DNA of 64,000 nucleotides from Micromonospora costi. Its GTDB lineage: Bacteria > Actinomycetota > Actinomycetes > Mycobacteriales > Micromonosporaceae. Below are positions 16,036-24,369 of the stretch, in pieces. Position 1 is the first letter of the stretch; the number at the start of each line of letters is the position of its first letter. The position numbers and the translations under genes are program-made. The notes below the pieces were generated by a model. That model was given only the letters and a program-made list of their open reading frames with translations, ran no database searches and was not told the origin of the DNA. Location: assembly GCF_003626655.1 (NCBI RefSeq), contig NZ_RBAN01000001.1, positions 682,001-746,000 of the forward strand. The letters run 5' to 3'.

Positions 16036-18669
16036 TCAGAGCTGGGCCAGTTGGAACGCCCAGATGCCGCGGCCGTGAGTGGCCACGTAGACCGAGTTGT
16101 CGATCGGGTTGTACTCGACGTCCATGCCGACGGTCAGCGGCAGGCCTGTGCCGAGCCGTTGCCAGGTGGTGGCACCGGGCGCGCGGTAGAAGGTGGCCAG
16201 GTCGGTGGCGAGCACCAGCGCGCCGTTGGCCAGCTCCTTCACCGAGCTGGCCGGCACGTCCGGCAGGTTCGCCGAGACGTCCTTCCAGGTCACACCGGCG
16301 TCGGTGGTTTCGAAGACGTGACCGAAGCCGGCGCCCGGACCCTCGGTGAACCGGCGGGAGAACCCGTTGACCGCGACGAAGGCGTGCGACGGGTTGGCCG
16401 GGTCGACGCCGACGCCCTGCAGGAACCGGTTCGGGAAGTCACCCGGCAGGGTTACCTGGTGCCAGGTCGACGGGTCGTTGACCTTGCCGACCGCCAGGCC
16501 CCGGGCGAAGCCGGCGTTGTTACACGGCCCGCACCAACCGACGTACGCCATCCTGCCGGAGACCGCCACCGAGGTGGCGGTGCGCCCGGCGCCCAGGTCG
16601 AACACGTTGGTCCAGCCCTTGCCGTTCTGGATCGCGTAGCCCTTGGTGTTGATCCAGACGTGCTGGCCACCGGCGACCCAGACGTTGGCGTCGTGGTCGT
16701 CCGGCGCGAACGGCGCGATGAACCGGGCGAGTTCGTCGCCCGGCGATGAGGTGTACGGCTGGATGTCGCGCGAGGTGGAGGTCGACGCGGTGCCCGGGCC
16801 CGGGTTGGCGTTGCAGTTCTCGGTCACCCGCATGGCCAGGTTGGTGTACTCCTGGACCTGCTTGCAGCCGTTGGCCGGGTCGGCCTGCGCGTCGCCGCCG
16901 TCGCCGCCGAAGTGGGAGCCCATCACCGTGTCGCCGGGGCGCAGGATGGAGGTGCCGTTGTCCTGGAGACCACCGGAGACGATGGTGCCGGCCTTCTGCG
17001 GGTCCTTGCCCAGCGCCACCGAGTAGTACTGCAGAGCGTCGATGGTGCCGTCGTTGAGGCTCTGCCAGTCGGTGGCGTGACCGGCCTTGTCGGTCTTGCC
17101 GTTGATCGGCCGCCGGTAGACGCCGCCGTCGTTCCCGACGTAGACGAAGCCGTTGCCGACCGCCACCGAGTGCTGGTCGGAGTGGGTGGTCTTGCTGCAG
17201 GTGTTCTGCGCGTCGGAGATGTTCCAGCAGGGGAAGTTGAAGTTCCAGTACGGGCCGACGGTCTTCCAGCTGGCTCCGGCGTCGGTCGACTCGTAGACCT
17301 CCTCCAGGCCGGCCCAGATGTGATCCGGGTTTTCTGGGTCCACCGCGAGGAACTGGTTGTACCAGGCCTGAATGCCAGGGCCGTAGCCCTTGCCGCCGAC
17401 CGACTGCTTCAGCGCCGAACCCGAGTTGCCGAGCTTGGCCGAGTCGGCGATCTTGTTCCACGGGCCGGCGGGGTTGCCGCTGTTGGAGACGTAGATGCCG
17501 TCGAGGTAGCTGTTCACGTTGCCGGCGGGTTTGTTGAGCAGCCGCGGCGACTGGTTGATCGCGTACAGCTTGCCGCCGTCGGCGGAGAACGCGAACGTCA
17601 CGTACCCGATGTCGTCGGCCGGCATGGCGCCGGTCGGGTTGACCTTCGTCCAGCCGCCCGCCGTGTAGTCGGCGGTCTCGTAGAAGCCGTTGTAGGTGTC
17701 GCCGGAGCGCCACGCCGCGGCGACGATCACGTGCTTCGGGTTGCGCGGGTCGGCCGCCACGTCGTTGACGATGTTCTTGTAGGCGGCGTTGGCGTCGCCG
17801 GCGTTCGCGCCGCCCGGCAGGTAGCTCGGGTTCGGCGTGAACTCCTGCTTCCAGGCGCCGGAGGTGCTGCCCATCGCGTGGGAGAACAGGCCCCGGTTGG
17901 TGGCGACCCAGACCTTGCCGTCGAAGAAGCGCAGCTTGTTGATGACCGTGCTCTCCAGCTCGGTCCCGCCGACGCGGTCGGTGGTTGCGAAGGTGCCGGT
18001 CTTCGGGTTGGCCAGCCGGTAGACGCCGGCACCGACGTACGAGGTGCCGCCGGTGTTCCCCTCGCCGGTCGCGTACCAGAGCGAACCGTCGGCGGCGAGC
18101 ACGACGTCGCCGCTGGACAGGGTGGGCAGGGCGTCCGTGATCGGCGTCCAGCTCCCGCCGCCGATCGAGGAACGCCATACGCCACCGTCGGCACCGGCCG
18201 CGTACACGTAGCCGCTGTTGTCCGCCGCGAGGCCGGTGATCCGGCCGGTGACCAGACCGGCGCCCCCGGACGAGTTGGACGCGTAGTCGCGGTAGCGCGG
18301 GTCGTCACCGTCGTACTTGATTTTGGTGACCTCGCGCCAGCCGCCCTTCGTTGTGGGGAGCGCATTCAACTGGCTCAACGCATTGGAATAGGCACCCGGC
18401 GAAACGATGCCGGGCGCGTACCGGGCCTGCGCGAACTGCTCGGCGATGACGCGGGCCTCGAAGGCCTCCTCGCCCGCCTCCTCGGACGACTCACCGGCCG
18501 CCATTTCCATGAATTCCCTGGGGTGCCAGGGCATGTTGGCGCCCGGCTCGTCGGCCAGGCCGAGAGCCTCCTGAACTTCGTGGTTGGTGGCGACGACGCC
18601 ACCGAGCGCGGCGGTCAGCACCAGCGCGCCCGCGATTGTCGCCGGCTTGCGCCAGCGGGACTTGGACAT
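16036..18669 (-). CDS. Secreted BNR/sortilin-type beta-propeller protein
   Basis: 877 residues; start ATG 18669 after GGGAGG. The N-terminus MSKSRWRKPATIAGALVLTA is a signal peptide or anchor. An acidic section (SSEEAGEEAFEAR) precedes repeated BNR/Asp-box units such as SGGGS/SIGGGSW, STDAGASWKTV, TTDAGVTWKDV and GDGGDAQADP, spread over the rest. This is the large exo-sialidase/VPS10-like propeller seen in plant-type xyloglucanases and many secreted actinobacterial proteins. It lacks a recognisable catalytic pair, so enzymatic activity is unknown. Two CxxC-type pairs (PCWNISDAQNTC, GWCGPCNN) suggest disulphides. It stands alone, with a terminator at 15993-16026. Confidence 0.75.
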   Translation of the reverse strand: MSKSRWRKPATIAGALVLTAALGGVVATNHEVQEALGLADEPGANMPWHPREFMEMAAGESSEEAGEEAFEARVIAEQFAQARYAPGIVSPGAYSNALSQLNALPTTKGGWREVTKIKYDGDDPRYRDYASNSSGGAGLVTGRITGLAADNSGYVYAAGADGGVWRSSIGGGSWTPITDALPTLSSGDVVLAADGSLWYATGEGNTGGTSYVGAGVYRLANPKTGTFATTDRVGGTELESTVINKLRFFDGKVWVATNRGLFSHAMGSTSGAWKQEFTPNPSYLPGGANAGDANAAYKNIVNDVAADPRNPKHVIVAAAWRSGDTYNGFYETADYTAGGWTKVNPTGAMPADDIGYVTFAFSADGGKLYAINQSPRLLNKPAGNVNSYLDGIYVSNSGNPAGPWNKIADSAKLGNSGSALKQSVGGKGYGPGIQAWYNQFLAVDPENPDHIWAGLEEVYESTDAGASWKTVGPYWNFNFPCWNISDAQNTCSKTTHSDQHSVAVGNGFVYVGNDGGVYRRPINGKTDKAGHATDWQSLNDGTIDALQYYSVALGKDPQKAGTIVSGGLQDNGTSILRPGDTVMGSHFGGDGGDAQADPANGCKQVQEYTNLAMRVTENCNANPGPGTASTSTSRDIQPYTSSPGDELARFIAPFAPDDHDANVWVAGGQHVWINTKGYAIQNGKGWTNVFDLGAGRTATSVAVSGRMAYVGWCGPCNNAGFARGLAVGKVNDPSTWHQVTLPGDFPNRFLQGVGVDPANPSHAFVAVNGFSRRFTEGPGAGFGHVFETTDAGVTWKDVSANLPDVPASSVKELANGALVLATDLATFYRAPGATTWQRLGTGLPLTVGMDVEYNPIDNSVYVATHGRGIWAFQLAQL

Positions 18670-18843
18670 GCGAATCCTCCCGGATTCAGAGGGGATCCCG
18701 GGCCCGGTGGCCCGGAGTGAAAAGCTGGGCGATAGATGGCCGCCACGGCGCGCACACATCAGGCTTGGCGCGCATATCAGATCCTCATTGGTGCGCCCAC
18801 TGACGCTGGGCTGCTCACCGATGACGAGGCGGCGCGAAGAGGA

Positions 18844-19326
18844 TCAGGCCCGGGTCGGCGGGGCCCGCGCGGGCAGGGTGCCGCGCGGTGGCAGCGGTAC
18901 GGCCGGCTGCCGGTAGTGGGTCAGGGTGACGGCCGTGTCGGGTGTGCCGCCGATGCCAGCGGGCGCGGCACGAACGAGATCATCCGGTCCGTCACTGGCA
19001 ACGACGCAGACGCGCTGGTCACCACGGATTCCACCACAGAGGTCCGCCCGCACGACCGACGGAGCGGCCGGCACCAGGTGCGCCACGGCGGCCTGACGGT
19101 CGCCGGAAGACGGGGCGGCGAAACGGTCCGCCGTGGTGCACGGAGCGGCGACGGGACGTCCGTCGGGAGCCGGAGGAGGAACGGACGGCGCGGCGTGGAT
19201 GATCGACCGGTGCGCGGAGGTGACCAGCGCGCTCGGCTCAGGACCCTCCGCGCGAACAGGCGCGCCCAGTCCGGCCAGGACGACCGCCAGCGCGACGACG
19301 GCGGTCAGCCGATCGAGCACGCGCAT
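18844..19326 (-). CDS. Hypothetical secreted protein
   Basis: 160 residues from ATG 19326. A clear signal peptide (MRVLDRLTAVVALAVVLAGL to VRAEG) precedes a low-complexity Pro/Ala/Ser/Val region with three cysteines and no known domain. The open frame extends upstream to 19437, but the signal peptide supports the inner start. The ribosome site is weak. I do not recognise a family; codon choice fits the genome. Confidence 0.4.
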   Translation of the reverse strand: MRVLDRLTAVVALAVVLAGLGAPVRAEGPEPSALVTSAHRSIIHAAPSVPPPAPDGRPVAAPCTTADRFAAPSSGDRQAAVAHLVPAAPSVVRADLCGGIRGDQRVCVVASDGPDDLVRAAPAGIGGTPDTAVTLTHYRQPAVPLPPRGTLPARAPPTRA

Positions 19327-19606
19327 GGGCAGGCCTGTCAGTTGGAGGGCGAGCCGCTCGGGCGGGCGGCACAAGGCCGCAGGCCGGAGCCGGCCCGGAG
19401 GAGAACGGGGAGGGTCGATCGCTTCGCCCGAAGCCACGCTAGCAACAGCACTTGCCGCCGGGCAATGACGTGGTGGTCATACCTTCAGCTGGTCAGCCCC
19501 TCCCTTGTGGCCTGAGCCGATACACCCCACCTTGGGCACACCGGTGGGGAACCAGGCTGCCCGGCAAATCACGGTCGGTGACACGAGACAGGCTTGCCGC
19601 CTGGCC

Positions 19607-20710
19607 CTATCCGACGACCGCCAAGAAATCCGAGTAGAAAAGGCCCAGGCCGACCGCCACGCAGACACCGGCCACGATCCAGAACCGGACCACGATGTTG
19701 ACCTCGCTCCATCCGGCCAACTCGAAGTGGTGGTGCAGCGGCACCATCCGGAAGACACGTCTACCGGTGGTCCGGAACGAGACGATCTGGATCACCCAGG
19801 TCGTCGTGATGATGACGAAGAGCCCGCCGATCATGATCGAGAGCAACGTCGTGCGGGTTGCCACCGCGAGCCCGCCGATCAGGGCGCCGAGCCCGAGCGA
19901 GCCCACGTCACCCATGAAGATCCGCGCCGGGGACGTGTTCCACCACAGGAAGCCCACGCAGGCGCCGGCCGCCGCCGCGGCGATCATGGCGATCTCCAGA
20001 GGATCGCGGACCTGGTAGCAGTACTCGTTCACGCGGGCGTACGCGTCGTCGGCGCACCAGTGCCGGTACTGCCAGAACCCGATCAACGCGTACGCGCTGA
20101 GCACCAGGATCGACGCGCCGGTGGCCAGGCCGTCGAGACCGTCGGTGAGGTTCACGCCGTTCGACATCGCCATGATCACGAAGACGATGACCAGGACCGC
20201 GCCAATCTTGCCGACGTCCAGCCAGCTGATATCGCGGATGAGCGAGATATGCTCGCTGGCCACGGTCTGGCCGTCGCTGCTCGGCACGTAGAGCGCGGCG
20301 ACGCCGAACCCGCCGCCGACCATCGCCTGGCCGAGCAACTTGCCTTTGGCGGACAGTCCGTCGGAGTTGCGCCGGCGCACCTTGAGGAAGTCGTCGAAGA
20401 AGCCGACCGCGCCGCAGAAGACGAACAGCCCGAGCAGCACCAGGGCCGTCATGGTCGGCCCCTCCTGCGCGATCTGCCGCTCGGGCAGGGTGGTCAGGGC
20501 GATATGCCCGGCGACGTAGGCGAAGACAGTTGCCACGATGAAGACGACACCGCCCATCGTGGGCGTGCCCTTCTTGCCCTGGTTGCTGGCGAGCCCGATG
20601 GATCGGATCGGCTGGCCGGCCTTCAGCGCGGTGAAGACGCGAATCGCCACCGGCGTGCCGAACAGGGAGATGATGAACGCGACGGCGGCCGCGACGATGA
20701 CCGCCCTCAC
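19607..20710 (-). CDS. mraY: Phospho-N-acetylmuramoyl-pentapeptide transferase, solitary copy
   Basis: 367 residues with ten membrane helices. It transfers phospho-MurNAc-pentapeptide to undecaprenyl phosphate, making lipid I. All key motifs are present: GFFDDFLK (paired Asp), [32 protein letters not shown], and [16 protein letters not shown] 20710 has GGAGG 7 nt upstream and overlaps an upstream stop by GTGA. The normal mraY lies in the division and cell wall cluster between murF and murD; none of those genes are here, so this is either a second copy or a relocated gene. Second copies of MraY can give resistance to nucleoside antibiotics that target it. Confidence 0.9.
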   Translation of the reverse strand: MRAVIVAAAVAFIISLFGTPVAIRVFTALKAGQPIRSIGLASNQGKKGTPTMGGVVFIVATVFAYVAGHIALTTLPERQIAQEGPTMTALVLLGLFVFCGAVGFFDDFLKVRRRNSDGLSAKGKLLGQAMVGGGFGVAALYVPSSDGQTVASEHISLIRDISWLDVGKIGAVLVIVFVIMAMSNGVNLTDGLDGLATGASILVLSAYALIGFWQYRHWCADDAYARVNEYCYQVRDPLEIAMIAAAAAGACVGFLWWNTSPARIFMGDVGSLGLGALIGGLAVATRTTLLSIMIGGLFVIITTTWVIQIVSFRTTGRRVFRMVPLHHHFELAGWSEVNIVVRFWIVAGVCVAVGLGLFYSDFLAVVG

Positions 20711-20847
20711 GGACGAACCTCCACGAGATCCGGATTTCTCACAGCGTCCCCACGGAGCTTCCAGCTCACCGCCGGACGTGTCGACCCGAGCCGGCCGTGC
20801 AGATAGTCCTTCGCGAGATCATCGATCACGAGACACGAGCTTGCCAT
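20707..20847 (-). CDS. Possible short coupled ORF before mraY
   Basis: A 46-residue frame ([20 protein letters not shown] ...) whose stop overlaps the mraY GTG by 4 nt. No good ribosome site and no recognised family; it may be the decayed tail of a gene that preceded mraY. Confidence 0.25.
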   Translation of the reverse strand: MASSCLVIDDLAKDYLHGRLGSTRPAVSWKLRGDAVRNPDLVEVRP

Positions 20848-20996
20848 CCGACGGTGAGCGCAGCAGCCCTGGACCCCACGGCGCCATGGTTCGTCACTCG
20901 CCGACACGAATCCGACGACGATCTTGCAGCGCCGGGCCCGAGGTCCCGACGTCAGCGGCAGATCCGGGCGCCTTGTCGACCGCTCTCCGTGGGCGA

Positions 20997-21277
20997 TCAT
21001 GCTCGCTGGGCGGCCGCGCCGATTGCGGCGTGCAGGTCCCGTAGCGCCTGCTGCACGTCGCCGGCGGGCCTGGGGAGGGCCGCCTCGACAGTGGCCAGGA
21101 CGGACCGGAAATGCCGGCCTGCTGTGGTGTAAGCGTGCTGGCCCGCGTCGGTGAGAGTGATGCGGTACGACCGACGATCCTCTGGGTGTGGAACCTGCCG
21201 GACGTGCCCGCGCGCGCTCAGTCGCTTGACGTGGCTGGAAACCGTCGTTGCCGGGGCGGACATCCACCGGGCGAAGG
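20997..21277 (-). pseudogene. MarR-family regulator lacking its N-terminal third
   Basis: About 93 codons with the recognition helix and wing of MarR (FARWMSAPATTVSSHVKRL, then HPEDRRSYRITLTDAG) and the last dimer helix. The roughly 45 residues before it, including the first dimer helix, are missing and a TAG lies just upstream (21282-21284). It abuts, head to head, a membrane gene that also looks 5'-truncated; a deletion of the divergent promoter region would explain both. Confidence 0.7.
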
Positions 21278-21303
21278 TTCTCTACGGGATCAGCACACTG
21301 GCC

Positions 21304-21801
21304 ATGTTCGGCTGGCCCGGCCTGACCGGCGCGGTCTCCCGGGCTTGCCACGGGCGGAGCGCCCTGGACGTACGCGGCCACTGGACCGCCGCGGATGCAC
21401 GCGATCTGGTCGCGGCCTGCGGTACCGAGGGACGGGGGGCCTATCTCCGCCTGGAATTGCTCGACCTCGCGTACCCGCTGCTCTGCGGCCTGGCCCTGCT
21501 GCTCGTATCGTCCCTGTTGATCCGGCGTTTGCCGAGCCGAAGGTGGAGTCTCCTGCTGATCCCCGCGGTCGCGATGACCGTGCTCGACTACGGCGAGAAC
21601 GCGGCTGTCTGGACCATTCTGTCGACCTGGCCCGCCGTCGGGGACCTGCCCGCACACCTCGGAGGGGCCGCCACCGTAGCGAAGCGCGCCGCAGGTCTCG
21701 TGGCCTACCTCGCCGTTCCGCTGCTTCTCCTCACCGTCGGCCTTGATTGGCTCCGAGTCCGGGCTCGAACTCGGGCCGGGGCTGCGGGCTCTTCCAGGTG
21801 A
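21304..21801 (+). CDS. Small membrane protein, probably 5'-truncated
   Basis: 165 residues from ATG 21304 (MFGWPGLTGAVS), with the open frame reaching back through KVLYGIST. Three membrane helices are visible (LAYPLLCGLALLLVSSLLI, WSLLLIPAVAMTVLDY, AAGLVAYLAVPLLLLTVGL). In proteins of this style a first helix begins before YGxxxL; here it is cut where the MarR remnant begins. No ribosome site is seen. Function unknown; it may no longer be expressed. It ends 8 bp before the PhzF gene. Confidence 0.5.
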   Translation: MFGWPGLTGAVSRACHGRSALDVRGHWTAADARDLVAACGTEGRGAYLRLELLDLAYPLLCGLALLLVSSLLIRRLPSRRWSLLLIPAVAMTVLDYGENAAVWTILSTWPAVGDLPAHLGGAATVAKRAAGLVAYLAVPLLLLTVGLDWLRVRARTRAGAAGSSR

Positions 21802-21809
21802 GCGCAACT

Positions 21810-22682
21810 ATGATCGTGATCATGGAGATCCTGCGGTACACCGCGTTCAGTGCCGATCCCGCCGGCGGCAACCCGGCCGGTGTGGTGCTGGATGCCACCG
21901 GTCTCGGCGACGCGGAGATGCAGCGAGTGGCCGCCGATGTCGGGTACTCCGAAACGGCGTTCCTCGTGCCTGGCGGGGATGGGCATTTCGAGGTGCGCTA
22001 TTTCAGCCCGAAGGCGGAGGTCCCGTTCTGCGGCCACGCGACCATCGCATCGGCAGTCGCCTACGCCGAGCGGCACGGTCCGGGGGTTCTGCATCTGGAC
22101 ACCCGGGCGGGCCTTGTCGAGGTCACCACCAACGTGTCGACGGACGGCGCTGTCACCGCCACGCTGATCAGCGTCGAACCGCAGAGCAAACCCATCTCCA
22201 CCGGCGACCTTTCGGCGCTGCTCGAAGCGCTGCACTGGCCGCAGGACGACCTCGACGCGACGCTGCCGCCGCGGATCGCGTTCGCCGGGGCGTGGCATCC
22301 CATCGTGGCCGCCGCGAGCCGGCAACGCCTGGCCAGCCTGGACTACGACATGGCGGCGTTGGCCAGCCTGATGGCCCAACGCGACTGGACAACCATCGAC
22401 CTGGTCTACCGCGAGTCCGCGCTGGTATTCCACGCGCGTAACCCGTTCCCGCCCGGTGGTGTGGTCGAAGATGCCGCGACCGGTGCGGCGGCCGCAGCGT
22501 TGGGTGGCTATCTGCGCGAGATGCGCCTGGTGACGCCGCCCGCGACGGTCACCGTGCACCAGGGCCACGACATGGGCCGCCCAAGCCTGCTCACGATAGA
22601 CATCCCCGCCCAACCCGGAACCGGGATCGCCGTCACCGGCACCGCCGTTGCCCTTCCTGACATCGACGCGAGCAGGGTCTGA
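21810..22682 (+). CDS. PhzF family isomerase/epimerase
   Basis: 290 residues. ATG 21810 is chosen because AGGTGAG lies 8 nt upstream; the family core begins at MEILRYTAFSADPAGGNPAG, four codons later. PhzF proteins have two similar halves with an active-site Glu, here in DVGYSETAFLV, and the FSPKAEVPFCGHATIAS loop. The C-terminal half has GVVEDAATGAAAAALGGYL. Known members isomerise DHHA in phenazine synthesis or epimerise amino acids; most, including probably this one, have no known substrate. No phenazine genes are nearby. Its spacing to the membrane gene suggests a shared transcript. Confidence 0.9.
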   Translation: MIVIMEILRYTAFSADPAGGNPAGVVLDATGLGDAEMQRVAADVGYSETAFLVPGGDGHFEVRYFSPKAEVPFCGHATIASAVAYAERHGPGVLHLDTRAGLVEVTTNVSTDGAVTATLISVEPQSKPISTGDLSALLEALHWPQDDLDATLPPRIAFAGAWHPIVAAASRQRLASLDYDMAALASLMAQRDWTTIDLVYRESALVFHARNPFPPGGVVEDAATGAAAAALGGYLREMRLVTPPATVTVHQGHDMGRPSLLTIDIPAQPGTGIAVTGTAVALPDIDASRV

Positions 22683-22787
22683 CCAACCGAATCGATGCCG
22701 CCTGGGGCGAAGTCGGTACGACTCTGGAGCCGAGCAGCGGGGGTACGGCGACAGCCTCGGCGACGCGTTGGGCGTCACCGGTCACCG

Positions 22788-23504
22788 TCACCGGAGACCG
22801 GTCATCGGTCGGCACATCGCGTCGTATGCGTACCGCCAGGGCTTGGTTGACATCAGCGAGGACGTCCGACGAGACGTCCCGTCCGCTGTCCGGAGAGACA
22901 CGACGACCTGCACCGGCTCGGTCGGCACCCCCGTGGCGCAACTCAACGTCAGCCGTACGGTGAACGGCCGCGTCCCCGGGCGCACGACGTCCGACCGAAC
23001 GGACTCAAGGGTCAACGGGGCCTGCGCGACGTGGAGTCCGGTCACCTCCACCGGCAGGGGGCCGAGGTTCATCACCAGGACGGAGGACGTGACCTCCACC
23101 AGCTCCCCACCTCCGCCGCCGCCCGTCAGGCCCCCCTCGCCGAGGACCTGCACCGAGACGATCGACTCGTCCGTCAGACGCTGATGGCGTGTTGCCCACC
23201 AGTGAGTCGCGACGCCGCCTACGACCGCGGCGGGGGCGAGCAGCGCGACGACCAGCAGCATCGGCACACGTCTCGACCGCCATCGTCGCCATTCGCGCCG
23301 CAGTCGCCCGGTGAGCGACGGTGGGGACGCCTCATGCCCCGACGCGGTGTCCAGATCGATCAGCGGTGCGTCACCGACGTCTGGTTGCCGGGCACCCGAC
23401 ACGAACACCTGCCGCGCGCCACCGCTCCGCTCGTGCACATCGCGCACGGTACCCGGCCCGGGCTGACACGCCCGGCTCGGCCGTGCCTCCGCAGATGGGG
23501 TCAC
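22788..23504 (-). CDS. Hypothetical single-pass membrane protein
   Basis: 238 residues from GTG 23504 (a start further in is also possible). A polar cytoplasmic section of about 80 residues, an Arg-rich stretch (RREWRRWRSRR), one helix (VPMLLVVALLAPAAVVGGVA), and an exterior domain with a glycine run (GGLTGGGGGGEL) and two cysteines. The outer part looks like a beta sandwich (VTSSVLVMNLGPLPVEVTGL). I do not recognise a family. Confidence 0.5.
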   Translation of the reverse strand: MTPSAEARPSRACQPGPGTVRDVHERSGGARQVFVSGARQPDVGDAPLIDLDTASGHEASPPSLTGRLRREWRRWRSRRVPMLLVVALLAPAAVVGGVATHWWATRHQRLTDESIVSVQVLGEGGLTGGGGGGELVEVTSSVLVMNLGPLPVEVTGLHVAQAPLTLESVRSDVVRPGTRPFTVRLTLSCATGVPTEPVQVVVSLRTADGTSRRTSSLMSTKPWRYAYDAMCRPMTGLR

Positions 23505-23585
23505 CGCCCTTTGTGGCCGTCGTCACCTACGAATTGCCCGCCGGTAAGTTCGCCGCTGAGGCAATCGCCAGGTTGGAGGTGGCCA

Positions 23586-24212
23586 GTGACCACGTGGAGC
23601 CCGCGCCGGCGTTGGGCGATGGTCGTCATGGTGACGGTGATCGCGATAGCCGCGGGTATGGTCACGATCGCCTGGGCCCGGCGCATCGCGTCGCCCTGGC
23701 CGGAAATGGCCGGCACTCCCTATGAGATTCCGCTCGGATCGGATGGCTGCCCGGTCATCGAGGAGCAGCGCCAGTTCGTCGACGCGCCTGGCGCGCTCGT
23801 GCCGCCCGGCGCCACGGAGGTGCTGCTGTGCATCACACCCACGACACTGCGTAGCCAGGGACCCGCAGTGGCGGACCCGCCGCGTCAGCGGGTGCTGCGT
23901 GCCGGGGCCGCTGACTTCGTCGCGCTGCTCAACCAGCTACCCAACCGCAACGATGCCTGGCGGCAGTGGCAGAGGCTACACAGCGGCTGGTGGCCCGATG
24001 CCGCCCCAGAGCCGATGGGCGAGTCCTGCCTCCTAGGCGGGCACAGCCACGAGCATTCGTTCGTGCTGCGCTACCCGAACCGGCCACCGGTGCCGCTGAT
24101 CTACACGTGCGGCGGCCAGGCCGGCGGCATCACGACGGGCACTCGGACCCGAATGGATGACACCAAACCACACCTGGTAGACGAATTCCTGACCCGCTTT
24201 CGGCAGCAGTAG
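23586..24212 (+). CDS. Hypothetical membrane-anchored protein
   Basis: 208 residues from GTG 23586 preceded by GGAGGTGG. One N-terminal helix (AMVVMVTVIAIAAGMVTIAW) anchors an exterior domain with four cysteines: SDGCPVIEEQ, VLLCITP, ESCLLGGHSHEHSFV and LIYTCGGQ. The GHSHEH motif may bind metal. No family recognised; it stands divergent to the previous gene with a gap of 81 bp. Confidence 0.55.
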   Translation: MTTWSPRRRWAMVVMVTVIAIAAGMVTIAWARRIASPWPEMAGTPYEIPLGSDGCPVIEEQRQFVDAPGALVPPGATEVLLCITPTTLRSQGPAVADPPRQRVLRAGAADFVALLNQLPNRNDAWRQWQRLHSGWWPDAAPEPMGESCLLGGHSHEHSFVLRYPNRPPVPLIYTCGGQAGGITTGTRTRMDDTKPHLVDEFLTRFRQQ

Positions 24213-24316
24213 CCCCAGCGGTCGGAGCATGTGACCGGTCAGGTCGAGGACTGTGATGCTGCCATAGGTTGCTCCCCCTGCGGCGGGTCGTGGTGCGGAT
24301 CGACTTCTGAGCACGA

Positions 24317-24353
24317 GACGGGACCGGTCCCCGCGAAGGAGACCGGCCCCGTC
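24317..24353. terminator. Hairpin downstream of the Ig-repeat gene
   Basis: 13-bp stem with one mismatch (GACGGGACCGGTC against GACCGGCCCCGTC) and an 11-nt loop, 17 bp after the minus-strand stop at 24370; it can also end the plus-strand gene at 24212. Confidence 0.6.
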
Positions 24354-24369
24354 GAAGCCGCGGTACGGG

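Noticed and set aside
18770..18840. Frame with TDAGLLTDDEAAR, similar to the CobW ending [11 protein letters not shown]
   Set aside because: The match is only a few residues, with no other CobW motif around.
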